NCBI GenBank assembly: GCA_013397845.1
Contig: VZTG01004619.1
Location: 310,001 to 374,000 of the forward strand
Source: Melanocharis versteri
Taxonomy: Eukaryota > Chordata > Aves > Passeriformes > Melanocharitidae
DNA length: 64,000 nt
Direction: 5' to 3'
Part shown: piece by piece, positions 23,552-35,370 of the stretch
Layout: each line of letters starts with the position of its first letter
Numbering within the stretch: the stretch's first letter is position 1
Translations under genes and position numbers: made by a program
Notes under the pieces: model-generated
The model's database searches: none
What the model was told of the DNA's origin: nothing
The model's input: only the letters and a program-made list of their open reading frames with translations

Positions 23552-26500
23552 AAGGCTCCTCTTGACGTTCATATTCTAAAAGACAGGAAGAAAAGAAAAA
23601 AGAAGAAGGAAATTGAAAGGAGGATGGAGTCTGGAAAAAAATATAAAGTATAATTTCTCTACCAACCAGCTTGACAGAGCTGAGGATGAAAACGGGCTTT
23701 CAAGAAACATAAACGTGAATAGAGGAGGCATCTGTCTCTGACCTTATGAAAGCTGTTTAATGCTTAAGGATCATTTATAGGGGCCTTAAGCATTACTGCA
23801 CTCCAGGATGAAATGTTGGGAAAAAAAGGAATTTTAAAGAAGCGACATAGCCAGCCAGTAAATGTTTCAATGGGAATGACAAAAGACATCATGGCACTGA
23901 GGAGGTTCTAATGTCAGACAGAAGGAAATTGGATTGGCAAGGAGAAGGACAATTTGCAGGTGTCCTTATGGACCCAACACCATTTTGTTCGTTGGTTGTC
24001 CAGACAAGTAATGTTTTAATAGCAGATGACACATACTTGAGTCTCTTAGAAGGCAGTCAAGACATTAAAGAAGCTCTTTTTCTAATTTGTCGTTTTCTGT
24101 CCATTTTCATGAGAAAGTCTGTATAATGATAACTGATAAGAGAGCCAAATTGCTAAAATATGAAAATCAGAGAATTAGCACTTATCCTGATTCCTTGGAT
24201 GAGGCTGTCAAGAAAAGAGCTTGTGATGATCACAGGACCTTAGCTTAGAAGCTGCTGTAGTTTATTAATTTTTGTTAGTTCTCAAGTGTTAACTCTAATA
24301 GTAAAAAAAAAAAGCTAATTGACACTCATTTTAGGAGACCTTCTTTGGTAATTAAGAAATTAGGCTCATATGCTTACCCACAAAGTTTTTAGTAGGTTTT
24401 GCACTGGATTTTGCCCTGCTTATTATATTGAATTTGATATTTAAATATCCTTGGATTTAAGTATTAAAGGAATTTTATTCACATTTCATCATGAGACAAT
24501 AGTATCATCAAGGTGTTTAATACTTCTAATGTTTCCTACACCACATCTTGTCTTTTCTAGTACATTTGGTATTAACACATCCCAGTTCACTTTTCACCTT
24601 TTGAATTGTTTGTGTTAGCATTGATTTTGCAAGTATTTTACCAATAATTTCTCATCTGATGATGTTAGGATGTAATAAGAATATTTCTTACAAAACACCC
24701 CATCTACCTTATATCAGATGATGTATTCATGCATTCATGATGTATTCTGTGTTTTTTTAAGAAAAAGTAAATGGAGATTAAAAAAAAAAAATTAAATCAA
24801 GCTAAGAAGTCATGCTGAGAACTACTAAACTTGTTAACATTTGAGAATATATAGAAAGATAAGGTCTTCCACAAAAACTCTGTAAAGGATTTTCAAAACC
24901 AGTTTTTTTTTAATCTATGTTAATCAGAGTGATATTTGAAGCCTTGTTTTGTAAGGTTTGAGAAGCCTTTGGAGATATTGACCACAATATATTTCGTACC
25001 TTTAATTGCATGTGTGATTTGTGCTCTGGAAAAATTAGGGGAAATCTATTTTGTGGACTGCAAACAATGCTGTTTCAAACCTCAGCCAGCTTCTCTGGAG
25101 ATGCAGAATGGAAATGAGACATACATAGAGTCAATGAAGAGAAAATTAGGGAGAGTGACAGAGGAGGAGAGTAATGAAAAGTAGGTTTGCAAATGCAGAA
25201 GAGTTTGAAGGAGTCCTTTGCAAAATACCTAGAGGGAAAGGTTGTATCAGATATATGAGATGCCCCTCAGATCTAACCAGGTAAAACAGACCTCTTGCTG
25301 CCTGGTATATGATAAGTCTAGAACTGAAGATACCGGGAAACACCATATTTTTTCAAAATAGGAATTGAACAAATGAATTGAAATATGAGAAAAACCTTCA
25401 GGCATGGCTCTTTCCTGATTGCATCCTAACCAGTTTATCTATCCCATTGCATAGACTGAAAAGCATCACATGTGATAGGAATGCTCTAATATGCTGTCAG
25501 ATGCCTCTACTCTGCCACTGTGAAGATGCTGAACTGTCTTAAAGCTCCTAGTAGAGGCATCTCCACACATAATATCCCTTCTATTAGATAAAACATTTTG
25601 TGGAAATCAGTACTAATATTTCTGCATCTCACTTCTGTTTTAACTTGCTTGTAGATTTGACCTCTGTTAAGCAGAATACTGAAAATCCATCACTACTATT
25701 AAAAGTTCTGTGTGGCCAGACCCAAAAGACTCAGCATTTTAATGCTTTACATGCATTCAATAAAATTTCTTCAGTCAACATGGTCTTTTCTCAAAGCAAA
25801 GCATTTTAGAATGAAATAATTAAACTGTGAATTCATGGCAATTGAAACACAAGAGAGTGGTTCATTTATAGCTTAGCTACAAGTAATGGGTGTGTTGTTC
25901 TTGTGTATTGGTTTCTCTTATTTACCTCTTAAAACAGAATATAATTTAATTAAATCTTCTGTATTTGTATTTGCCATCTTAACAGCATGTTAGCCTGTGT
26001 TTTTGTGAGGTAAATACAAAGCTTTTAATTTGCTATTCTTCACTGCATTTACTGCTCTCACAGAACCATCCATCCTGTCATCCCTTTTCACATGGATAGT
26101 AACTTATCCTGCAAATATTGCTTTTAAAAATAAAAATTGCTAAAGATTTCAGGAAATTATTGCTTTATAAGAGAAAGAGTTTGCCCTAGGTGTATGGAAA
26201 TTGGATTTCTTTTCCAGAAAGGACAATTTACATCTTTCAGAGGGTTGGGTTTTTAAGGGTTTTTTATACATTTTGTTTTTCAATTTTTTTCAGAGAACTA
26301 TTTAAAAAATTGAGTTACAAGTTGCTAAAATCTTTTCAGAAGTTTTCAGCTAAAAAGACATCATAACTTTATCTGAATCAAAACATTTCATTTCAACATT
26401 TTTATTCAGTGAAATTTTCAATGTTGAGTGCCATTATTTGAAGCATGTCCTGCCCAGTAAGATGGTCTATGGTCTATTTCATCTTCATAATTTCAATATC

Positions 26501-28980
26501 TTTTTGTTCTGACTTTATTTGCAATGTTATATTTCCTTGGCCGCTCTGTTCTGCCTTACAAAAGTCCTGCACCTAGAAAAAGGAATATCAGAGCCGAGGA
26601 GAGATACTCACCCCCACTGCTAATAAAGCAAAACATTTCAATTATGAGAAATGTTGAAAGAGAGAGAGAGCAAAGTAAACTGAAACTGTCAGGGTCACCT
26701 CCCCTGCCAAAGCTCAAAGCTCCAATAAAAAGGTCATCTGTGATGTGAACAAATTTTGTGGAAAAGGGATGCCTTTTAAACTCCTATGAAAGAAACCCCG
26801 TCTGGTGTGGTTTCTGTGACAGACCAGAAAAATGCTGCTGCCAATGGATGAATTAGCAGTGACATACAACATTAAAACGATGTCAGCATGGTCTTACATG
26901 ACAAGGTCAGAAGATGAGCAGCTTTTTGCAACCCTGTCAAATCAATTACTGCAGGCCACTTCAGAGGTCAACTCATTGCCCTCACCATACTCCAGGTCTG
27001 TGCTGCAATGCTGCACACAGGAGAACTGAGTGGTCTGTGACCAGCGTGAGTGCAGCCTAAACAGCACTGCAAACAAAGACATCGGTGTGGCACCAGGCGA
27101 TGCAACACCAGGGCTGGAGGGTCCCAAATTAATGGGGAGGCACTAGCAATGGATAAGCGAAAGGCCTCTGCATCTTCTCCAGACCCCACATTGTGTGGGT
27201 GTATGATAATATCATCAGCCACAACCCTTAAATATTTTCTTGTCCTCACAAGCTAATGCTTTAGCACTTCAACTGCATCACGTTTTTTGTCAGGTTTCAG
27301 CCGCCTCCTTTGATATATTCTCCTCCAGATACCTTTAGAGTATTAAAGGTAGAAAACAGATAGATGGGAGTTTTTCAGTGCTGTAGGTGTTGTCCCATAT
27401 TATTTACAACTTAGAGACAGACTGAACTTGCTCAGCATGTTTGCCTGTAGGTCAAGGTGGTATTTTCCTAGCCAGATCTTTGATATTTTTGAAGCAAAAC
27501 TATTCTGAGTTTTAGCTGATGCCCATTTCTAAACCTTCAACTACTAAAGCAGTGCAAATTCTTAAGTACTGCAAATACTCTGTAATATTGAACTAACGTG
27601 GAATTTCATAAGCTGTTCCTGACTCATTCTGTATGAAAACTGTCAGTCATGCATATCTATTGTAAACAGGTTTAAAGCACAAAGATCTGAGAAATACACC
27701 TGTAATTTGTGTGTCCACAGTGTCTTCCAGGATTTAGAAGTATCAGGTTAAAAACCAACTTTTCTCTCTGCCTCAAGGATGTATACATTGAATTATTAAT
27801 AATACAAATGCTTCCCTGCACTGTTATTTTATTTCAGTACTTTTACATTCTTACTAGAGCTCTTTCAGGGCATTGCCAGTTTTTTAAAGCTAACCCATTC
27901 TGCATTATAAGTAAACAGAGCTGAATAAATGTAATCGTTGTGAATATAAATTGTGAGCAGAGTGTGTATTTGCCAAAATGCAGACGAAAAATCTCTTTAG
28001 ATATTCCTTACTTAAACTGACATGAGTCGGAAGGGCAAATTCTAGCTTCATATTCTCAATTTCAGCAGATTATGTACCTATAAGAGGAAGATGAAATGTT
28101 TAAAAAAAATGAAATGGCACAAAAGAAGGGGCTGTGATGACTTGTTTTTTAAGGACACACTACTTATCCACATTTCACAGTAGTATTAAAATGAAGTATC
28201 AGGTACCACATTCCCTTTGCACCAAGCTCAGCATAAAGTGTAAACCACTGGCTGCTTGCTTGGTCAAGCAGCTCACTTTCTCATTGCTGTCTCTACTATT
28301 TATACAATCTGCATTATTCACTGTATTCTTAAAATAAAAAAAATTAAAAAAAAGATGAAAAATAGCATCTGGATTGTATTTGCTTTTGCTTTTTATATCT
28401 TTACATCCTCAAATGATCAATATACCCTTAAAACGTTGTGGTGACTTAGACAAAGGGAAAACTAAACTGCAGAGAAAAGACCTGAATTCCCCTGAGCAAA
28501 GTTTGTCAGCTTCAACTGGGTCATAATGAATTGGGTGTGCTCAGCCCTTCCGGAGCTTCAGCACTGCTGATACAATCAGATCCTGAAAACATCATCTTCC
28601 TCCCAGAACTGTAGCTCTGGGAACCAAGGGAAGGAGTGCAGTCATGGCATGCAGAATTCACATAAGTGGGTGGATAATTTAGATATTTTAACTATGCCAT
28701 CTAGAATTTCCATCCTCAGTTCCAAATCATCCATTGGATACATATTTCAGTTCTTTCAGGCACTCAGTTTGTGGAAATACAAATCCCACTGGGACAGAAA
28801 AATAATGCTGGAATAATAGGTACATTTATTTTTCTTTTCTGCGTGTTAGAACAGTTGTAACTCAGTGGCACTCTGGTGAAATACATATGCATTTCAAAAC
28901 AGCATTTGTGGAAATCAAATTAAAAACTGAATAAGCCACAGACTGAAACAGGAATCAGATAGATTTGGAAAGCAGAAAGG
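23552..28980. other. Unique AT-rich non-coding DNA
   Basis: No gene is supported. Short A runs occur at 24302-24313 and 24780-24791, and a GA run at 26659-26673. The part from 26.93 to 27.24 kb is GC-richer and has open frames of 60-93 codons on both strands. None shows a domain, and their overlap on opposite strands argues against coding. Confidence 0.6.
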
Positions 28981-29245
28981 AATGCTGATGAATTGCATGC
29001 AGCTTTTCCCTCGCGAAACCAAGCACGGGATTTGAATGCCGGCCAAACACACTCATTGTGTTTCAGTAGATCCTCAGGACTTAAGATCATGTGTTGTTTT
29101 TAAAACTGTCGAGTTTGTATCTGCTTAGCAACACACATTGATCAGTGTGCAAAAAGGACAGGTGTGGTGATGTGCCTAAAAATCAATGTGATTTTTCTCG
29201 CTGCTCTTGGAATTCAGAATCTGGTTTAATGAATATAAATCTTGA
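28981..29245. other. Candidate conserved non-coding element
   Basis: The stretch is complex and repeat-free. It retains several CpGs in an otherwise CpG-poor window ('ctcgcgaaaccaagcacggg', 'aatgccggccaaac'), an X-box-half-like 'cttagcaaca' and several homeodomain-type ATTA/TAAT cores. This texture is typical of avian enhancers, but conservation cannot be seen from one sequence. Confidence 0.3.
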
Positions 29246-31354
29246 GTTTTTATCTAGATGACTATTGCTCTGTTTCTCAGAGTAGTTAAATCCCAAATTT
29301 CAGCTAATACATGTAAGGGGAATGTTCATGTACCAGAGACTTAAAAACTTGATCCTTTGTAGAAAGGTCATGCTATAAATCTCCTAGCGTCATTGAATCC
29401 TGAAAAAGACCTGTTGTGATTGAGCTCACATATGTCCATAGGCTTTATTAGAAACTTCCTGGAAGTAGAGGACTAGGTTTTGAAACTAATTAGCTAGTTA
29501 TTTGCTGGTTTTGTTTTGGCGTTTTTTGCTTGTTCTGTTTTATGCTGTTTATTATTTTAATCTCCTGAATATAAAAATATAGAGCCTCATTATTGAACAA
29601 GATGCTTGTGCCTACAAGTGATATATGTTCTAACCCTAAATGTCTTGAACCTACATTTGTCACTACTTTATGTGACATTCTGGTTCAGGCAGCTTGTACT
29701 TCTTTCCTTGAAAGTATGAAAATTCAATACGACTCGAGATAGATTTAAAAATCCGATGACAAATATACGAATATGGAAGTGGTGATACCTAGATTTCAGT
29801 AGCTCTTTTTTTTTTTTCCTGTGGAGTATTAATTTTTCCTGAAAATAACATGGTACTTCCATTCGAGCTAAATAACTTTTTCACTGAAATATTTTTTTTT
29901 GTTCCATAAAACTGTAAATAACTAAAAATACAGGTGTTTAATTTTCTAGGGAGAATCCCAACTGGAAAAAAAAGAAAACAAACCCCATGTTGTTTATTTC
30001 TGTCTTTCGAATCCAAAGTTATTAATAGTGTCAGGTATAAGATTTGGAATAATAATTTTTTTGGTCAAGGACTGTGTTTCTTTGGGAGTTTTATATGTTT
30101 GAAAAGCACAAAGCATACTTTGAACATCAGGAAACCCATAGAAAAATTTCTATCATATTTTGCTGCAATATAGGATACACAGGTATCTTGCACAGCTAAT
30201 GCTGGTTTCCAGGCAGTATTGTCTTTATGAAGAATTGACAGTAATTTCACTTCCGTTATGTGGTGCTGGAAAACTGTTGAAGCTAAAAAGACCAGCTTCA
30301 GATGAATCTTTCTAATTAATTGGAGTGGTGAACAAAGTCTGTTACTGCCTATCTTGCTGTTAAGTCAAGTCTTGTATATTTGCTTATAAGGCTAAGTCTA
30401 TTTTTAATATATTTTAAGAGAAAAACTGGGGGAAAAATAAGAGTTTCACCTACATTCATTACAAGTTTTTATTACATCATTATAGTAATTTTGATTCTGA
30501 TTTGATGTGAAATGGAATAAAAACTCTTGCTCCACTAAAGGAGAAATTCCATTTTTAGAAAAGGTTGAGTTATTGACACTGGCTAAAAAAAAAGCCTCTC
30601 TTCCCAGCTTCCTGTAACTCCAGACTCTCTAGATTTGTAATAGATTAAACAGACTAAGAAATTAAATCCAGTCTATATTTATAAAAGGGGGTGTGTTGCA
30701 GCAACCTAATGCAAGAGATGCTCACAAAGACAACAGTGAGGGAAATTATCTTATGTACACAAATATATAGGTACCCTTCACTCATCGAAACATTTCATCC
30801 AAAACTTAAATCCAATCTAAGAAATTGAACTTCTGAGTTCAAAAAGCTAATTAGTCTTTGTATTCATAACTGTTCAGAGGCCCCAAGGGAGCGATGTATT
30901 TTTAAGTGTGCTGGGGGATGCCAGGTGGTAGTTTTCACCACTATTATCAGCTCTGATCTCGAATATTAACTGACAATTTCTGTGGGCCATTTTTCCCCTT
31001 TCCTTAATTACTTAAGCTTTGTGAAATTATGTCTTTTTTTTTGTTTAAGAAATCAAGGGGTATTTTTTTAGGGAAAACAGGCCTACATTTGTATAGGCTG
31101 AAGGAAAATCACAACACAAAACGCAGCACAAAATAGTTCTTAATGTATCACATAGAACCGTCCTTAGAAATCTTTCAGAGTGAAAAAAAAAGCCAAAGAT
31201 TGGGAACAAAGGGAACAAGGAGATAGGAAAAGTTTAGTAGAGGCAGAATGTCCTTCTGGGGGAGATGAAATATATCCTCATCTATCAACCCTCTGATCAG
31301 CCTTACTTTTCTTCCCCATTTCCCCAGAGGGAAGTAGGAGATTTGCTCTGCTAA
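29246..31354. other. Unique AT-rich non-coding DNA
   Basis: No gene is supported. At 29390-29435 'tcattgaatcctgaaaaaga' faintly resembles a reversed CR1 end. Otherwise only short A/T runs are visible. Confidence 0.55.
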
Positions 31355-31600
31355 AGCCGGCATGTTTCACTGATAAGCAATGCTTACCTTGCCAGGGTCT
31401 TGCTGCTTACTGCTCTTGCCGCTTTAATGCTGCAGCTATTTATTTTGCTTTCACCGCAGGAGAACAAATATTTTGGCTAAATTTCTTTGATGTCCCGGCT
31501 TACTCACCTTATATTTAGTAAGCAAAAGAGAAATCACCAATGAAATTAATTTTCTCCTTGCCATGTCAGTGCAGAAATAAGTAATCTCTTTGCGAGTCAG
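31355..31600. other. Candidate conserved non-coding element
   Basis: The sequence is complex and repeat-free with balanced composition. It contains 'gccgctttaatgctgcagct', 'atttattttgctttcaccgc' and an ATTA-containing 'gaaattaattttctcc'. It stands out from the low-complexity flanks. Regulatory function is inferred only from texture. Confidence 0.28.
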
Positions 31601-33862
31601 GTATTTCTTGCAGAGTTACAAAAAATCTTGCCTGTCCTCTAGTTCCAAGAAAAGCTGAATGCCGTGCTACACACTGGCACAATTTTTTATTTTCTATCAC
31701 AGCCAATGAGTGTGAGCCTATGAGAGAGAACAGAGAGGACAACTTCTAATATTTTGAGCTGCTTCTTTCTTATAATACACCAAGTATATAATCTGAATGC
31801 ACCTTCCAAAGCTCTAAAAAGTTAGACTATTCCAAGGCAGAAACTTTTTGTTCTGATTTTATTTTTGATTTTGGGGGTGTAGGTGTGGGTGTGTATGTCT
31901 TCTATGTATACATATATTTCATAATTTAAAAATAAATGTTTATAAATCAACTTTTTCTTCTTTGTGAAATCTACATCCCAGAAACGGCTGCATGCAGCAC
32001 TTGTCACCATACATATTTGTGGTTTATTTCCAGTCAAAGACACATGTTACACATTAAAATTTATTGTAACATCATTGCATTTTACCATGAGCAAAGACTA
32101 CAAATTATGCTGAAATATGAAATAAGTTTTTATTTGTCTTTTAATGCTCAGGATAATGGATAATAATTAAAGTGCCGCAGATTTGTCTTAAGTGAGGGAA
32201 TAATGATAATAATAAAGTACGAACTCTCAAAAAAGGATGTATGAAAGGACTGATTTAAAAAAAAAAAACAACAAAAAACCAAAGCTACTAATTGTTCTTT
32301 TTTTTCAACTTCCTTGAGCTGTAACTACTTTATTAAGTAGAGATGAAGAAGAGCCATAGATGCTAATGAGTTTTTAAACGGAGATGATCAAACTCAGCCT
32401 TGCTCCTCGCTGAACCGGGGGACACGGGGAGGCAACCTCCCCTCTACTGGGATGCTGGGTTCAGCAGCTCCCCAGAATCTGCCTTACTTTTGGTGGTCTG
32501 CTTGTTCTTTTGAGGTTTGGCCACAGCAGGGTTTTTCAGAGACTCCTGCACACAGACTTGCTGGGAAGTGGGTGCTCAAATGCAGCTTGGAGGAGCCCAC
32601 CTTCAGTAGTTACAAACAACAGCGCAGTTCAGTAGGGTCTGGTTTCAAAATTTCTCTAACACATCCTTCTCCTAAGGATTTCCTTCCCAGTAGCAGCTTT
32701 AAGATCTGCAGCCTTTTCACCTGATTTGCAAGGAAAGATTTGCCTCTAAATATTGTATTTCTGCAGGGACCCTCTGAATTTGTTTAATCTGTTTTTGAAA
32801 CTCTCCACCTTTCAGTATCCTCAGGAACCGAGGAAAGATGCAAAGGTTACTCCAAATGATAGTGGATTCCCTGAACTTACTCATGGTCCTTGTAAGCCAG
32901 TCTTGTATTCTATTTCTTTCACACCTTTAGGGTCTGGCCAAAAGCCTCCTTTTTTTTCAAAGGGGATGAAACATATCCTTCTGAAAAACAGAGTTTAGGA
33001 AGTGAATCCCTACAAAGACATAATTTGGTATTTTTAATATTTTTTATTATTATTATTATTTAAGGGCCTCATCTTGTCCCTTAGCTATTAAATTATTTTT
33101 ATTGAATTATAAATGTACATGGTTAAGACATGTATACATTTGTTGAAAAAAAAAGAATATTAAGAAAGACAAATTTCAAGTATTTTATCTGTAGAAGTAG
33201 AAATTGGAATTCAGCGAAAAAAATCCAATAGAAAATAACTAGCAAATGAATGTAAGTTCATTTTAAAAATAAATAATTTTACAGGAGCTCTTTGTTTTTA
33301 TAAAAAATCTTCTTTATTATGAAGATTGAAATAAATCTCAAGATCCTTGATTTTTGCCTATTTGTGTGGAATAAGACAAAGTCTTAAATAGGTTGGATTT
33401 TGATGTTTTATTCCAATTAGTACTCAAGTAACAAAGTATGTATTTTATTTTATGGGATGTTATTCAAGCTAATTAAATTTCTTGGAATGATACAGTTAAG
33501 TAAAATCTTTGTAGGGATAATCTGTGTCTCTGCACTTCTCTCCAAAGAGAAACCATGTATGTATGTAAAACTATACAAAACCTGCAAATATTGAAGTATT
33601 CTTTCAGGTTTTTGACACCTGCATGCACATTTTTTTACATATATAGGTTCAGTATGCCCGTCGTAATTGTCCTTATACAAACCAATTTTTTTATCCCTTT
33701 AAAAACAGGAAGACAGATAATCTCAGCCCTCTAGAGATTTCTGTATAAAATAAAATGTTATAACTCAGATGGCAGGAGATAATGTGTGAAAATAAAGGTA
33801 AACAGTATTCGTAAGTAAGTGGGTTTTGGATGACTTCTACTGTTAGAAACAACATTTTTAAT
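31601..33862. other. Unique non-coding DNA
   Basis: No gene is supported. A short stretch 32395-32730 is GC-richer, with open frames up to 90 codons that lack domains. A TTA array lies at 33044-33061 and a run of A with AAC units at 32256-32275. Confidence 0.6.
33044..33061. repeat. (TTA)n microsatellite
   Basis: Six trinucleotide units follow a T run. Confidence 0.85.
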
Positions 33863-33965
33863 TATAGAATCATGGAACAGACAAGGTTGGGAGTGACCTC
33901 AAAAGATTATTTGGTCCAAATTTTGTGGGTAAATCAGCCTAGATGAGATTACCTAGCACTTATTT
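33863..33965 (-). mobile_element. Short CR1 3' tail, minus strand
   Basis: 'tatagaatcatggaacagac', 'aaggttgggagtgacctcaa' and 'ttatttggtccaaatttt' give the reversed CR1 end. The rest decays into unassignable sequence within about 100 bases. Confidence 0.8.
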
Positions 33966-35118
33966 GTTTCATTCAAACCACTTTCTCTCTTTCTAGGAGG
34001 GCTAAAATTATTCAAGGACAATTCTGAGCCAGATCAACAGATGCTCTGGAATAATTCACGGCTCTGGAATAATTCATTGTTCTGGATATTTCTTCACACA
34101 TTTTAGGCATTAAGAGTGAAATTAGAAAATTTGAAAATTAAAAACTGCAGAGTGTCTAAGAAGTCTACATTATTTGAACCATCACCATGATACTTCCTCA
34201 CAAATACTGGTTTTATTATTTGCAAAGAGGACAGATGTTCAATTTCAACAATAACAAAAATTCCCAGAACTCATATTTGGGTGTTTTGGGCTGATAAGTT
34301 CTTTTATTAAATTTTAAATAACAGTTTTCCTGCCATGTTATTTTATTAATTATTCCTTGAACTGTTGTGCTTCTTAGAGCTCTAGAGAACTGTCATACGT
34401 TTCATTAAAGCTGCAGTGTAATTTGCCTTAAAATATTTAAGATTAATAAAAGCATCCTTGGCAATGAAAATGATTGAAAATGAAAAAATAATTTGAATGG
34501 TCTTGGATGTGAACAGTGCATTACACGGGCTGAAGACTGGAAAAAGGAAAAAACTCAAAGAATGATTAAATGGAAGTATTATTTCTTAAAAGTTTGTGTG
34601 TCGGTGCATTATATCAGATTGTATTAAACTGCCTCTTCTTGTTTGATCAAAAAAAACCCCAAACATTTGGTACCGGGAGCTGTCTTAAATGACCTACATG
34701 GGTTTTGTATTCAGACTTTGTGTAACTTCATGCCTTACTAATGAACAGGGGCATAAGCACCACTGGAATTTAACTGACAGCATTAAATTCTTTTGCATTT
34801 AGCAGTGAGGGCACGTTTGCAAACCTGTATTTGCAGAAGATAATGGCTTTGTTATACCCAGTGAAGATATGGAGGTACTTGTGCCCCTGGATAGATTTTA
34901 GGCAAAATACCACATGACTTTGTAAAGGTATGTTGAAAACACAGTGCAAGTAAGTGATGCTTACGTTCCCACAAAAGCTTCAACTGGACTTCTAAACACT
35001 GATTAGTACAAAATTCTTCTTGGAATTTAGTATATTTATGAGAAAGTAATCTTACCTTATTTTACTTGTCTAAGAGTTAATCACCTAATCAAAGCTGTTA
35101 GTGTAAAAACCTTTTATC
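33966..35118. other. Unique AT-rich non-coding DNA
   Basis: No gene is supported. An 18-bp tandem duplication lies at 34043-34078. Open frames are short. Confidence 0.6.
34043..34086. repeat. 18-bp tandem duplication
   Basis: The unit gctctggaataattcacg (34043-34060) is followed by gctctggaataattcatt (34061-34078) and then a partial third unit gttctgga. The copies differ only in the last two bases. Confidence 0.9.
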
Positions 35119-35370
35119 TTAAATGATGTAGGCATCTTAGGCCCCTTCAGAGAGCCATCTGTTCCATCATGAGATGTATGCTCTACACAACAGGAGTGAT
35201 GCACCCACGGCAAGGGTTAATTTCTCTCTATTGATTCGAGTGTGAATTTCTAGTACACGGCAGCATGCTGTGCTTAATAATAGGTATACTTGTTATTATA
35301 CCAAAGCAAATAATGTACATGTAGTGATTTAATAAGTATACCTAGGGGTATGTTCCATTTATATAGCACA
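35119..35370. other. Candidate conserved non-coding element
   Basis: Complex sequence with 'catgagatgtatgctctaca', 'cacggcaagggttaatttct', a perfect 10-bp palindrome cagcatgctg (35261-35270) and a perfect 11-bp inverted repeat (35281-35344). No repeat family fits. The combination of palindromes and ATTA/TAAT cores suggests a regulatory element, which remains an inference. Confidence 0.35.
35281..35344. repeat. Perfect 11-bp inverted repeat with 42-bp spacer
   Basis: The left arm taggtatactt (35281-35291) is the exact reverse complement of the right arm aagtataccta (35334-35344). The spacer contains the palindrome acatgt. The structure could extrude as a stem-loop or mark a paired protein-binding site. 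Confidence 0.8.

Noticed and set aside
26930..27250. GC-richer patch as a possible CpG island or exon
   Set aside because: It is short, CpG is not enriched, and frames on both strands lack domains and conserved splice context.
29390..29435. CR1-like 'tcattgaatcctgaaaaaga'
   Set aside because: The match to the CR1 end is too short and lacks the diagnostic 'ggaagggacct' block.
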